The notes beneath the pieces were generated by a model. The model saw nothing but the letters and a program-made list of their open reading frames with translations. It was not told the DNA's origin and searched no databases. A program made the translations under genes and the position numbers. Source: Qipengyuania pacifica (GTDB lineage: Bacteria; Pseudomonadota; Alphaproteobacteria; Sphingomonadales; Sphingomonadaceae). From it: 64,000 nucleotides of DNA. Shown one piece after another: positions 44,236 to 54,173 of this stretch (the first letter of the stretch is position 1; every line of letters starts with the position of its first letter). The stretch covers positions 124,001-188,000 of the forward strand of contig NZ_JAHWXO010000007.1 in NCBI RefSeq assembly GCF_019857205.1. Direction: 5' to 3'.

Positions 44236-46980
44236 TCAGTAGCTGAAGGTGGCTTTCGCGCCCACCGTCAGCGGCCTATTTGTTACGATGCGCGCGCGAT
44301 CGTAATAAAAGTCGCCCGCGATTTGAGCCCGCTCGTCAAACAGGTTCGCCCCGTAAACCTCGAACCGCCACTGATCGTAGGATACGCCCGCCGACAGATC
44401 GACCACGGTGTAGCTGTCGAGCTCCAACCGATTGATGGAGATAATGTCGGTGAACTTTGAGGCTGAATGCGAAATGGACGGCTGGATAAAAGCGCCAAGC
44501 TCGTCGGTCAGATCCCACTCATAGCGCACCCGCAGATTACCCTGAAAGGATGGGGCATAGGCAAGATCGGATCCAACCTGCACGTCGTCCGTCGGGGTCA
44601 GGACCTCGGTAATCTCGGTATCGAGCAATGACACCGCACCCGAAAGCGTCAGACCGGGCGCTGCATAAGGCGCGAAGGTGAAATCGGCTTCGAAACCCTT
44701 GATCTCTGCATTCGCCGCATTGTCCGAAAAGAACAGATTGGTGATACTGGGATCGAAAATGGTAGTCTGCAGATTGCTGATGTCGACGTAGAATAGGCTG
44801 CCGTTGATACGCAGCTGACGATCGAACAGTTCGGTTTTCGCGCCGATCTCGTAGTTCTTCACCTCGTCCGATTCCAGCTCGAACGGAACCGTGAAGCCGT
44901 CCGGTCCCTGCGCTCCGCCGGGACGATTGAGCAGACCGGGACGGAAGCCTTCCGAATAGGTCGCATAGAACAGCAGATCTTCCGTCGGGGTGAAATTGAC
45001 AGTCCCCTTGAAGATCACGCCCTCGGTCTTCGCCTTGTCGGGTGCACGGATCGCGTTGAACACCTGTTGCGCCTGAGCAGCAGTAAGTCCTGCTGCCTGT
45101 ATGTCCTCAAGGCTATCATCGCGTCCGAAGGTCTGACGCAGATCGGCATCGCACGACCCGATGAAGGTATATTGCCCATCGCCATCATAGAGATCCGACA
45201 GGTTTGTGCCAAAGGCGTTCGCATCCTGCGCAGCGCCCGCATTGCAGAAGGAACTGTTGGCTGTGCCTTCGAAATCAACCTCGACGTTGTAATACCGGGC
45301 GCCGCCGGTGATCGACAGCAAATCGGGAACAAGGTCGAAGGTGGCCTCCCCGAAAATGCCGAACTGCTGATCGGTACGCTTCACGTCGTTACGGAAGATG
45401 ACGCCATACGGAAACGGCCCGGCATCGCTGGCGTAGGCTCCAGGGAAAGGGAAGTTCCGCGCAAACCCGCCGAACGGCTGGGCCAGTTCGCTACCCGGAT
45501 AGGTATAGTCGTTGCGTTCCTTGAGCACGAGGTCGGAATAGAACCCCCCTGCGGTCACACGGAAGCGATTTTCCTCCGGCGTGCTTAGCCGCAATTCCTG
45601 CGTAAACACCTGAAGATTGCTATCCGAGGTGACATAGAGGTTGGGCGCCTGACATGTCCCGCTTGGTGCCGCATCGCCGGGATAGCTGACCGACCCGTCG
45701 CAGATGTAATATGGAAGATACTGGCCGGCGAAAAGATAATCCGAATAGTCGATCCGCTGCTCGGTTTCGCGTTCCGTGTAAGCACCGTTGTAAATCACAT
45801 CGAGCATGCCCAGACGGCCCTCGACGCTCCAGGCGGTGTTGGAGAAATCGTCCTCCAGCCGGTCGTCTTCAAAGCGCTGGATCTCCAGATTATCGAGATC
45901 GAGTTCCGGATCGGCGAAGAATACTCCGTCGCTCTCCAGACTTTGGCGGCTGTGCGCTACGGTGATCCGCCAGTCCGGCGATACCTCGTAGAGGGCCGAG
46001 ACGCGGAAGCCTGAATATTGGGTGTCGTTGAAGTCATTCTCGACCAGCCCAGCGTTATTCGCCTCGATGAAGTTAACGCCCGACAGGTCATCGCCCGATT
46101 GAAAGCCGGCGCGATTGGGCGCCACAGGCACACCGTTGTCGCGCACCGTTCCGGCTGGGCGAAAGCGCGCGCTTTCGCTGGCGTCGCGGGTGCCTGCGAC
46201 ATTGTCGATGTAGCCGCCCTGATCATCGAGGTAGACGACGCCGCGCACGGCGAGATTGTCGGTCACCGGCACATTGAGCATGGCTTCGGCCTTGTAGCTC
46301 GCCTCGCCCCCCTTGGTAAAGGACGTGCCGACACTGACCCGGGTGTCAAAGCCCGACAGATCGGGCTTGTTGGTGATGAGCCGCACGACACCAGCCTGTG
46401 AACTCGCTCCGAACAACGTGCCCTGAGGCCCGGAAAGAACTTCGATCCGTTCGAGGTCGGCGGCATAGACGTCCAGATTACGACCCGGCTGCGCCAGCGG
46501 CTGCTCGTCGAGATAAAGCGAAACGTTAGGAGCAAGACCCGCGACGCCTGCCGTCGTGAGGTTTGGCGTGGTCGACGCAAGGCCGCGAATATAGATCGTG
46601 CTCTGGCCGGGGCTGCCGCCGCCAGCGGTCACGGTGGGCAACTGCTGCAGATAATCGTCGAAGGTCGCGATGTTAAGCTGGTCGAGCTGTTCCTGACCCA
46701 GGGCCTGAACCGAAACCGGTACGTCCTGCAGATCTTCGCTGCGACGCTGGGCGGTGACAACGATGGTTGTGACGCCGCCTTGGCGCGGCTGCCTCTGAGC
46801 GCCGGTCCGGCTCTCGGGCTGCGTGGCGGTTCCCGAAGTAGTGGAACTCTGCGCGTGCGCATGTGTGGGTGAAAGAAGTGCAATCGCAAGCGCACCGAAT
46901 GATATGCCTTGTGCGGTTTTAAATAGGATAATGGCCCCCTTGAAGATGTCATGCGTGAAGTCGATCAACCGGCGCGACAA
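44236..46980 (-). CDS. TonB-dependent outer-membrane receptor (locus 2)
   Basis: The 914-residue frame has a signal peptide (GALAIALLSPTHAHAQ, cleavage near residue 44), a TonB-box-like TTIVVTAQRR, a plug (about 80-190; DVPVSVQALGQEQLDQLNI, IYIRGLAST, QGTLFGASSQAGVVRLI) and a beta-barrel ending in Tyr. This style is typical of iron-complex or carbohydrate receptors of sphingomonads. The listed start is TTG 46980, and the N-terminus before the signal peptide is longer than usual, so the true start may lie 15-20 codons downstream. It precedes the TPR-sulfotransferase gene after a hairpin. Confidence 0.88.
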   Translation of the reverse strand: MSRRLIDFTHDIFKGAIILFKTAQGISFGALAIALLSPTHAHAQSSTTSGTATQPESRTGAQRQPRQGGVTTIVVTAQRRSEDLQDVPVSVQALGQEQLDQLNIATFDDYLQQLPTVTAGGGSPGQSTIYIRGLASTTPNLTTAGVAGLAPNVSLYLDEQPLAQPGRNLDVYAADLERIEVLSGPQGTLFGASSQAGVVRLITNKPDLSGFDTRVSVGTSFTKGGEASYKAEAMLNVPVTDNLAVRGVVYLDDQGGYIDNVAGTRDASESARFRPAGTVRDNGVPVAPNRAGFQSGDDLSGVNFIEANNAGLVENDFNDTQYSGFRVSALYEVSPDWRITVAHSRQSLESDGVFFADPELDLDNLEIQRFEDDRLEDDFSNTAWSVEGRLGMLDVIYNGAYTERETEQRIDYSDYLFAGQYLPYYICDGSVSYPGDAAPSGTCQAPNLYVTSDSNLQVFTQELRLSTPEENRFRVTAGGFYSDLVLKERNDYTYPGSELAQPFGGFARNFPFPGAYASDAGPFPYGVIFRNDVKRTDQQFGIFGEATFDLVPDLLSITGGARYYNVEVDFEGTANSSFCNAGAAQDANAFGTNLSDLYDGDGQYTFIGSCDADLRQTFGRDDSLEDIQAAGLTAAQAQQVFNAIRAPDKAKTEGVIFKGTVNFTPTEDLLFYATYSEGFRPGLLNRPGGAQGPDGFTVPFELESDEVKNYEIGAKTELFDRQLRINGSLFYVDISNLQTTIFDPSITNLFFSDNAANAEIKGFEADFTFAPYAAPGLTLSGAVSLLDTEITEVLTPTDDVQVGSDLAYAPSFQGNLRVRYEWDLTDELGAFIQPSISHSASKFTDIISINRLELDSYTVVDLSAGVSYDQWRFEVYGANLFDERAQIAGDFYYDRARIVTNRPLTVGAKATFSY

Positions 46981-47150
46981 GTCGGCTAGGTATCGACGAT
47001 GATGGATGTTGTGTGGGGGCGACCTACGGAAGCTGGTCCCGTTCGGCCACCGAAGTGCCCCTATTTCCCGGGATTGGCCGATGGCTGTTGCTGCAATGCA
47101 ACAATTAATCCCGCCACCCGGCAGTGCCGGTCACTTAGTTGTGCTGTTGA

Positions 47151-48827
47151 TCACTTCTTGTCCGCTGCGACCCCGACCGCCGTCGTGGGCACGCCCTGAT
47201 GTTTACGGATCAAGTCGTAACAGATCGCCTTCACGATCGAAATCGCCATCAAGGCGACGACGAACGAGAATGGGAGTGCGCCAATGATCATCGTGATCCG
47301 GATCGCCTCGATTCCCCCAAGAACCAGCATGCTGCCGACTACTGCGGCGAGAGCGCCCCCCCAGAACAGGATGTGCTTTCGATGTTCGCCTTCCGTGTCG
47401 CCTGCTCCGTTGATCGTATTTACGATCAGGATCGCGCTGTCGGTGGAGGTCACCAGATAAGTCATCAAAAGCACCACGATCATGCCCGAGACGGCAAACG
47501 CCGTTCCAGGATCTAGGATGACGGCTAAGGTCGCATAAAGCTGGTCGGCCATCGTGGCATTCACAATGGTGCCACCTGCACTTCCATTGAGTTCAAGGGC
47601 GATCGCGGTGCCGCCAAGCAATGTCATCCAGATGAAGCATACCAAAGATGGGACGAGAACCACGCCGAAGATATACTCGCGGATCGTCCGCCCTCTTGAA
47701 ATGCGGGCGATGAACATGCCGACAAAAGGGGAGAACGCGATCCACCACGCCCAGTAGAACACCGACCAGTCCAGCTGCCACGCTACCAATTGCTCTCCTA
47801 CGGGGCTCTCATCGGAAAACAGGGTGAGCGACAGGGGAATGAAATGCCCGATATAATCCGCGATTCCCTGGCCCAGCAGTTTCAGGGCAAATAGGCCGGC
47901 GCCCATGATCGCGAACAGCAAGAGCAGCAGAAAGGACAGGCCAAGATTGAGGTTGGAAAGCCACTTGATACCCTTTCCCACGCCCGACAGCGCACTGAGG
48001 GTAGAGGCACCGACCAGAATGGCTAGGGCAAGCGCAATGGCAGGCAGGGAAGAGGACCCATCCGGATTGAGCAGCCAATCACCCAGGCCAACGCGCGAAA
48101 GACCGACAACGAATTGTTCTACGCCGAGGCCCATGGTCACTGCAACGCCGAGTATGGTTGCCACGACCGCGACGACATCGACCACGTGGCCGCCAAATCC
48201 GGACATGGTCTTTCCGAACAGAGGAACCAGAGCGGACCGGATCGTCAGCGGAAGATCGCGCCTGTACGCAACGTAGCCGATCGCCAGCCCCACAAGGGCA
48301 TATGTTCCCCAGGCCGCGAAGCCCCAGTGGAGGAACGTATAGACAAATGCAGGCCGCACCGCGTCCCAGGATTGCGCCTGGACCGCGCCGCGGATGATGT
48401 CTGGATTTTCAGAAAAATGGGAGAGGGGCTCACCCGTCGAATAGGTGAGCAGCCCGATACCGATGCCCGCGCCAAATAGCATGGCAAACCACGAGAGGCG
48501 TGAGAACTCAGGCTTTTCTCCGGCATATCCTATCCTGAGGCTGCCGGTTTGTGGGAAAATTGCCAGGATGGCACAGATCGCTATGAGCGCCGCCACAAGA
48601 TAGACATACCAGCCGGCGAAGGACGATATGATCGTTGAATTGGCCGCCGACAGGGTCTCGTTGGCGCTGACTGGGAAGAAGATCGCCCACAGGATGATGA
48701 GCGTGACTATGATCTTCGCTGGGATTGTCACCTGACGGCTGAAGCCATCGTAAAAGCCGCGATCGGCCGTGCTGATCGGCAGTTCGACCAATGGCGGGGC
48801 TATCCCCTTGGGCTCATCGGATGACAT
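47151..48827 (-). CDS. BCCT-family betaine/choline-type transporter
   Basis: The 558-residue protein has about 12 membrane helices and the BCCT signature region (WAWWIAFSPFVGMFIARISRGRTIREYIFGVV near residue 355). It also has the Gly-rich AMLFGAGIGIGLLTYSTGEPLSHF near 110, the usual glycine motif of this family. BCCT carriers import glycine betaine, choline, carnitine or related trimethylated solutes by sodium or proton symport, often for osmoprotection. No choline oxidation genes are in the window. With the sucrose synthesis gene at 58-60 kb it suggests an osmolyte strategy. Confidence 0.92.
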   Translation of the reverse strand: MSSDEPKGIAPPLVELPISTADRGFYDGFSRQVTIPAKIIVTLIILWAIFFPVSANETLSAANSTIISSFAGWYVYLVAALIAICAILAIFPQTGSLRIGYAGEKPEFSRLSWFAMLFGAGIGIGLLTYSTGEPLSHFSENPDIIRGAVQAQSWDAVRPAFVYTFLHWGFAAWGTYALVGLAIGYVAYRRDLPLTIRSALVPLFGKTMSGFGGHVVDVVAVVATILGVAVTMGLGVEQFVVGLSRVGLGDWLLNPDGSSSLPAIALALAILVGASTLSALSGVGKGIKWLSNLNLGLSFLLLLLFAIMGAGLFALKLLGQGIADYIGHFIPLSLTLFSDESPVGEQLVAWQLDWSVFYWAWWIAFSPFVGMFIARISRGRTIREYIFGVVLVPSLVCFIWMTLLGGTAIALELNGSAGGTIVNATMADQLYATLAVILDPGTAFAVSGMIVVLLMTYLVTSTDSAILIVNTINGAGDTEGEHRKHILFWGGALAAVVGSMLVLGGIEAIRITMIIGALPFSFVVALMAISIVKAICYDLIRKHQGVPTTAVGVAADKK

Positions 48828-49171
48828 GGTTCTCTCGCTGACTTGGCTGTCCCAAGGTTCGGCGAACAGTGGGTAAGGATGCTGGCATCATACGGACGAT
48901 CGTCAAGAGATCAAATGGCACTGCCATCTTAAGCACGGCGCTATTGTCCCAGCGCACATTGGAACAGGCCCCCGATGTCAGGCCGCGGTACGCGGCGTCT
49001 ATTGCGGCAGGTAAAACATCGACCGCCTTGCCCAGCCCGCACAAAGCACCCAGCATTCTCACCGGCGCGCACTAGGCAAAGGTTGGATTTTTCAAGCTTT
49101 TCTCAATCTTTCCATACTAACGCGATGCTTCAGTTCCACTTAACCACGCCTCGAGAAGCCTCGCCCAAGCA
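48828..49171. other. Divergent intergenic region (344 nt)
   Basis: This gap separates the minus-strand BCCT gene from the plus-strand EAL gene and must carry both promoters. The part at 49080-49125 is T-rich (TTTTTCAAGCTTTTCTCAATC) compared with its surroundings. I see no coding frame with a start site, no tRNA and no strong inverted repeat. Confidence 0.5.
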
Positions 49172-50686
49172 ATGGTCGCAATCCTCATCACTCTCGCTGT
49201 CGCCGGCATGGTGGGCATAGCGCTGGCCGTTTGGCTCAGGCCGCAACTCATCCAACTGCACGGCGCCATAGAGCGCGCTGAAGGACTGATCGGAGTAAAG
49301 CATACCGGCGGATTTCTGACCCGGGCGTCACAAATAATCGTGGCAATGGAGCAGGCGCTCCAAAGCTCAGCGCCGCGTGCGCAATCTCACGCGATTTCGG
49401 GTTTGCCGACGCGCGAACCCTTGATTGCGCGGATGAAGAGCGATCGAAAGGGTACACTCGGCATCCTGGCGTTGAAAGACTACGATCGCTTGTGCGCCTT
49501 CGACCCAGAATCGGCAGAGCGCTTGTTGCTGATCATGGTCGAGCGTTTGATGGCAATGGTGCCAAGAGATCAGCTCGTCGCACAGCTTGATCGCTCCCAT
49601 TTGGCTATCTGGATTGGCCCGGACATGGAGTTGGCGGCGGCGACTACCGAGGTGGAAGCACTCGCCTACTCATTGGGCGATCGCTGGTGTGACGGCGAAA
49701 GAGAAATTTTTCCCGAAATCGCATTCCGTACCGGAGAGTTCACGTCCGACAGCGGAGCTCCCGAAGCCTTGCTGTCGCAAACCCTTTCATCATTCTCGGT
49801 TCCACTGATCACCGACGTGCGGGAGATCGTATCGAGCATCGATCCGGTGATCCAGTCGCGCGAGCGCTTCCAGATAGAACAGGATCTGCGTCAGGCTGTC
49901 GGACGGGACGAACTGCGCATGCAGTTTCAACCTCTGATAGACGCGTCGACAGGGCAGGTGTCGGGGGCAGAGGCATTGCTCCGTTGGCACCATCCCACGC
50001 GAGGACTGATCCCGCCGACCCGCTTTATTCCGATCATGGAAGCTTCCGATCTGTCGCCTGAAATTGGCCTTTGGGCTCTTAACCGGGCGGCGCGAGAGGC
50101 ACGCCAATGGCGCGACGGTGGACATGATTTGCGTGTTGCGGTCAACGTGTCCGGTAGACAGTTGGATGGCGCAGACCTGCCGCTCCTGATCGAACGGACA
50201 CTGGCACGACATGATCTCGGTGGGGAAGCTCTGGAGATCGAACTGACAGAAACTGTTGCCCTTGCCGAAGGCGACTGCGCCGCGCGCCTTAGCGACGCTC
50301 TGCGGTCGCGGGGCATCCGGATCGCAATCGACGATTTCGGCACCGGTTATTCCAGTTTCGCGGCGCTCAATGCCATCGCCTTCGACAAGATAAAGATCGA
50401 CCGGGCATTCGTAACTGACGTTCATGCCCGACGCGAAAGCCAGGCGATCTGTTCCAGCATTCTTACGCTTGGCCGGGGGCTTGGCATTAACGTCTTGGCT
50501 GAAGGCGTCGAAACAGCCGAAGAATTTCTATGGCTGCGCGATCATGGATGTCGTTTCTTCCAAGGTTTCTATTTCGCCCGGCCGCTTTCGGGCGAGGACT
50601 TCCTGACTTTTGTCAAAGACGAACAGACGCTCAACAAATTGTTGCAGCCGGACACACAACTGATTTCTGAGAGGATGCGGGCATGA
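49172..50686 (+). CDS. EAL-domain c-di-GMP phosphodiesterase with degenerate GGDEF
   Basis: The 504-residue protein has one N-terminal membrane helix (residues 3-22) and a short coiled region. A degenerate diguanylate-cyclase-like domain (about 75-220) has no GGDEF motif at the expected place (RSHLAIWIG). An EAL domain (about 240-490) has the usual active-site motifs: EALLRW, ELTET, DDFGTGYSS, KIDRAFV and AEGVET. It should hydrolyse c-di-GMP; the degenerate domain may be regulatory. It overlaps the LysM lipoprotein gene by ATGA and leads into the kinase/FHA/phosphatase genes. Confidence 0.9.
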   Translation: MVAILITLAVAGMVGIALAVWLRPQLIQLHGAIERAEGLIGVKHTGGFLTRASQIIVAMEQALQSSAPRAQSHAISGLPTREPLIARMKSDRKGTLGILALKDYDRLCAFDPESAERLLLIMVERLMAMVPRDQLVAQLDRSHLAIWIGPDMELAAATTEVEALAYSLGDRWCDGEREIFPEIAFRTGEFTSDSGAPEALLSQTLSSFSVPLITDVREIVSSIDPVIQSRERFQIEQDLRQAVGRDELRMQFQPLIDASTGQVSGAEALLRWHHPTRGLIPPTRFIPIMEASDLSPEIGLWALNRAAREARQWRDGGHDLRVAVNVSGRQLDGADLPLLIERTLARHDLGGEALEIELTETVALAEGDCAARLSDALRSRGIRIAIDDFGTGYSSFAALNAIAFDKIKIDRAFVTDVHARRESQAICSSILTLGRGLGINVLAEGVETAEEFLWLRDHGCRFFQGFYFARPLSGEDFLTFVKDEQTLNKLLQPDTQLISERMRA

Positions 50687-51426
50687 CGACCCTTTTGCGG
50701 AGCGTGAACATAGGAATGGGCCTGCTTGGTGTTCTGGTGCTGAGCGCATGCTCGTCCGGACCAAAGAGCATAGTGCCCGCTTCGGCCATACAGCAGGTCG
50801 ATCCTGATGAGGTCGAAGAAATTGCAGCTTTGCTTGACCGGGGAGAGGTTCGATCCGCGGAGAAACGACTCCGGAAAGGTTTGGACCGGGATCCGATGAA
50901 CCCTTCCCTGCAAGTCCTTCTACAGGGGATCGAAGGTGACGCCCGAACCGATCTGGGACCGAAAAACTTCAGCTACACCGTCCGCTCTGGCGAAACGATG
51001 ACGGAATTGGCTGAACGCTTCCTTGGCAACCGCCTCAAGTCCTATCAACTGGCGAAATATAACGGTATCGATGTGCCGGACGCATTGGAAGTCGGGCGCG
51101 AACTTCTGATACCCGGACAGTCACCCAATGCAGCGAGCACCCCTCGATCGACACCAAAGGCGGAAAAAGCCGCACCTGCCCGCCCAAAAACGGAAGTGGC
51201 AAAGCCAGCTAAGCCGGCAGCCGCCCCTGGGCCACGCAAGACTGTCGATCATGCTGCTGTCCGTCGTGCGCGCTCCGCGGGGCTTGTTGCCCTCAATCAG
51301 GGCAATGTGAAACAAGCGGTTTCGCTGCTCCGCCGCGCAGCTGCGCTCGACCCAGACAACAAGGCAATTGCAGCTGATCTGCGCCGGGCGGAACAGATTG
51401 CCGCAACTGTCAGGGCACGACAGTAA
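50683..51426 (+). CDS. LysM-domain lipoprotein with TPR-like repeats
   Basis: The 247-residue protein has a lipoprotein signal (VLVLSAC, acylated Cys near residue 23), a short helical repeat (about 45-80) and a LysM domain (about 90-140; YTVRSGETMTELAERFLGN...LAKYNGI...VGRELLIPG). An Ala/Pro/Lys-rich linker (145-190) and a C-terminal TPR-like helix pair (200-245) follow. LysM binds peptidoglycan, so it probably anchors at the cell wall. It is coupled to the EAL gene upstream and lies 76 nt before the kinase gene, so it may be the envelope sensor of this module. Confidence 0.82.
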   Translation: MTTLLRSVNIGMGLLGVLVLSACSSGPKSIVPASAIQQVDPDEVEEIAALLDRGEVRSAEKRLRKGLDRDPMNPSLQVLLQGIEGDARTDLGPKNFSYTVRSGETMTELAERFLGNRLKSYQLAKYNGIDVPDALEVGRELLIPGQSPNAASTPRSTPKAEKAAPARPKTEVAKPAKPAAAPGPRKTVDHAAVRRARSAGLVALNQGNVKQAVSLLRRAAALDPDNKAIAADLRRAEQIAATVRARQ

Positions 51427-51502
51427 TTGGTTGATAAGACTTTTACTTTAATGCCGCGTCACCTGCCGATTAGACTATCGAGCTGGAAGGGACGCGCACA
51501 GT

Positions 51503-53152
51503 ATGATCGAACGGCTCGACCGTTACAGGATAGAGGGCAAGCTTGGCGAAGGCGCCATGGCGGACGTTTACCGTGCACACGATCCGGAAATCGGTCGTAC
51601 GGTTGCCATCAAGGTTCTCAAATCCGAATTCGCCAGCAATGCAGACATTGGTAGTCGCTTCCTGCGCGAAGCGCGGGCCGCAGGTGCCCTGAGCCACGCC
51701 AACATCGCGACAATCTATGACGTAGGTGAGGCCGACGGAATTGCCTACATCGCGATGGAGTTGGTGGACGGACGGCCGCTCGACCGCTGGATTGCGGCCA
51801 ATGGCAGGATTCCGCACGAACGAACGCTCCACCTAGCACTGCAACTCGCGCAGGCTCTCGGCTATGCGCATAGCATGGGGATCGTGCATCGCGACGTGAA
51901 GCCATCCAACATTTTGATCTCCGAAGATGGGAAGACCGTAAAACTGCTCGACTTCGGGGTAGCGAGAATGGGCGATGCCGATCCCTCCGCGCTTGAGAGG
52001 ACGCAGGTGGGCCAGCTTGTCGGCACACCGCGCTACATGAGCCCCGAACAGGCGCTCGGTCTGCCGGTAGACGCCCGTTCCGACCTCTTCTCACTCGGGG
52101 CGGTTTTCTACGAAATGACAACCGGAAAACCAGCTTTCCCTGGCGGAGAACTGGCAGTGCTCGCAATCCAGATCGCTCAGGGCAAAGTCACGCCGATCGG
52201 AGAGGTCACCACTGATTGCCCACCTGGACTTCGCGCGGTCATAGACAGACTTCTCGCGAAAAAACCCGAGCAACGTTATGCGGACGGCACTGCCCTCGCC
52301 CAAGTGCTCGAACGCGAAGTGAACGACGCACGCGAAGGAGGCGCAGTTTCGCGAGGCCTTTCTTTGCGGTTCAAAGTTCCAATCGCGCTCTTTCTAGTCA
52401 CGGCCCTCGCCTTGGCGGCTTGCGTCAGCGTCATTCTTCACCGCCAGCAGCAAGCACTCGAAACGATGGCGGCAGCGACCGGCAACAGCATTGCAGCCTT
52501 CATAACCGGCAATGCTGCCGTCACGATTGCAGAGAACGCCGGAATGCCCTCTGCGCAGCAGGACTGGACAGCTCTTCAGGCGTTTGTCACCACTGCCGCG
52601 CAAGACGACGCCATGCGCGGAATTATCGTCGCCGACGCAGATGGCACCATCCGGGCGTCCAGCAACCCACGACTTATTGGCAGGCGCTATCAGAGTCATG
52701 ACGCCGAGAGCGCGATCCTGGAACAGCCGGATCGGCGCGTCACAAATGTGTCCGAAGCGGATGGCGGTGGCATGCGCTTTGTTCATCCGGTGAACTATGC
52801 CGGGGTCCGGTTCGGAACAGTAGACCTGGTGCTGAAACGCGACGCGCTCAATGCGGCCCTCTATACATCGAAGGCTTTGTTTGCAGGGCTTTCGGCCGCT
52901 GTCATGGCCGTAGTCCTGCTCATTGGTTATTTAAGTGGCGCGTTTGTGGCGCGTCCATTGCGTCGCCTGCGAAAGGCGCTGGATGAAATGACGGCGGGCG
53001 ATCTCACCACTCGCATTTCACATCAGCGCCGGGACGAGGTGGGCGAGGCTTTCGATGCCTTCAACCGCGCAGCATCCACCGCTGAGGTGCGCAGTGCCAG
53101 CACCTCGAAACCGTCCGATACCGCGGTTCTTGCTACCCGGATCGCGGCGTAG
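51503..53152 (+). CDS. Transmembrane Ser/Thr protein kinase with periplasmic sensor and HAMP
   Basis: The 549-residue protein has an intact Hanks-type kinase domain (about 5-275): glycine loop GEGAMADVY, Lys37, catalytic HRD with D131 in IVHRDVKPSN, D150-F-G, and GTPRYMSPEQ. TM1 is at about 287-308, followed by an extracytoplasmic region (about 310-450), TM2 at about 457-480 and a HAMP domain (about 482-530). This layout resembles PpkA-type kinases that phosphorylate FHA proteins in the type VI secretion threonine-phosphorylation pathway. It is followed by FHA and PP2C genes. Confidence 0.88.
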   Translation: MIERLDRYRIEGKLGEGAMADVYRAHDPEIGRTVAIKVLKSEFASNADIGSRFLREARAAGALSHANIATIYDVGEADGIAYIAMELVDGRPLDRWIAANGRIPHERTLHLALQLAQALGYAHSMGIVHRDVKPSNILISEDGKTVKLLDFGVARMGDADPSALERTQVGQLVGTPRYMSPEQALGLPVDARSDLFSLGAVFYEMTTGKPAFPGGELAVLAIQIAQGKVTPIGEVTTDCPPGLRAVIDRLLAKKPEQRYADGTALAQVLEREVNDAREGGAVSRGLSLRFKVPIALFLVTALALAACVSVILHRQQQALETMAAATGNSIAAFITGNAAVTIAENAGMPSAQQDWTALQAFVTTAAQDDAMRGIIVADADGTIRASSNPRLIGRRYQSHDAESAILEQPDRRVTNVSEADGGGMRFVHPVNYAGVRFGTVDLVLKRDALNAALYTSKALFAGLSAAVMAVVLLIGYLSGAFVARPLRRLRKALDEMTAGDLTTRISHQRRDEVGEAFDAFNRAASTAEVRSASTSKPSDTAVLATRIAA

Positions 53153-53162
53153 GAGCATCGCA

Positions 53163-54173
53163 ATGTACATGCTTCAACTGTTCGATATCGACGACGCAGT
53201 CCAGCCGATCGACGCACGGCTGTTTGCTACGGGGAACCTCACGATCGGACGCGACGCTGCTGCCGACTGGAGTATTGCAGACCCCAATTGCGAAGTGTCC
53301 CGCAATCACTGCGAACTTCGGATCTCGGACAATGGCCTGTCGCTCCATGTCAGCGGAGCGAACGGCGTTTATGACGACTTCAGCGGTGCCCGTTATCCGG
53401 ACGACGCCGAATTGGTGCTCTCTCTGCCGGCAACATTGAGGCTGGGACGGTTCCGCATCGTCATCGCTCCTGCGCCCCTTGCCGCATCGCCTTCCGGCGC
53501 AGCAGATCGCACGATGGTTCTTACTCCTCCGCTTGGCACATCGACCGACGTTCCCAGCGAATGGGACGAACCGACAGATCAATCGACACCTGCCAGCGGA
53601 ACGCTTCTGGAAGCTTTCTGTCAGGGCGCCCAACTCGATGCCTCGCTATTGTCCAGCGAAGACCCCGATGAGATCATGCGCCGCGCGGGCGCTCTTTACC
53701 GCCAGATGGTCCTTGGAATTGGCGACCTTATGTCCGAACGCAATGCTGCGCGGCAAAGATACAGCCTCAACCGGACAACCATGTCGGGCCAAGACAACAA
53801 TCCTTTCAAATGGGCACCGTCCCAAAGGCTCGCCGTCGACCTCCTGCTTGCAGAATCAACCGGCTTCATGTCCGGTCCTACAGCGCTCCAGGCTTCGTTT
53901 CGCGACGTCAAACGGCATCTCGTCGCTACCTTTGCAGGCATGCGCGGGAGCCTGCGCGCAGCGATCAACCATTTGAACCCCGATCGACTGGACGGGTCGG
54001 GTTCTCGACGCAAGACGTTGCTTCAGACGCGCTCTCAGTCAGCCTTGGAACAACTACGCGAGCGTCATGCCGAACTTTGTTCCGAGATCGCGGACGGTGT
54101 GCCGGGCGCGCTCGACCGCGCCTTCGTGGTAGCCTACGACGAAGCGGAAACGGTTGCTGATAAATGCGACTGA
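53163..54173 (+). CDS. tagH: FHA-domain protein of the type VI-associated TagH type
   Basis: The 336-residue protein starts at ATG 53163 behind AGGAG. It has an N-terminal FHA domain (about 15-100; LTIGRDAAADW, SRNHCELRI, GVYDDF). A linker and the C-terminal helical domain (about 150-335; LLEAFCQGAQLDASLL, RQMVLGIGDLMSERN, NPFKWAPSQRLAVDLLL) found in type VI secretion-associated TagH/Fha proteins follow. FHA domains bind phospho-threonine. It lies between a Ser/Thr kinase and a PP2C phosphatase and overlaps the latter by 10 nt. No secretion structural genes are in view. Confidence 0.82.
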   Translation: MYMLQLFDIDDAVQPIDARLFATGNLTIGRDAAADWSIADPNCEVSRNHCELRISDNGLSLHVSGANGVYDDFSGARYPDDAELVLSLPATLRLGRFRIVIAPAPLAASPSGAADRTMVLTPPLGTSTDVPSEWDEPTDQSTPASGTLLEAFCQGAQLDASLLSSEDPDEIMRRAGALYRQMVLGIGDLMSERNAARQRYSLNRTTMSGQDNNPFKWAPSQRLAVDLLLAESTGFMSGPTALQASFRDVKRHLVATFAGMRGSLRAAINHLNPDRLDGSGSRRKTLLQTRSQSALEQLRERHAELCSEIADGVPGALDRAFVVAYDEAETVADKCD

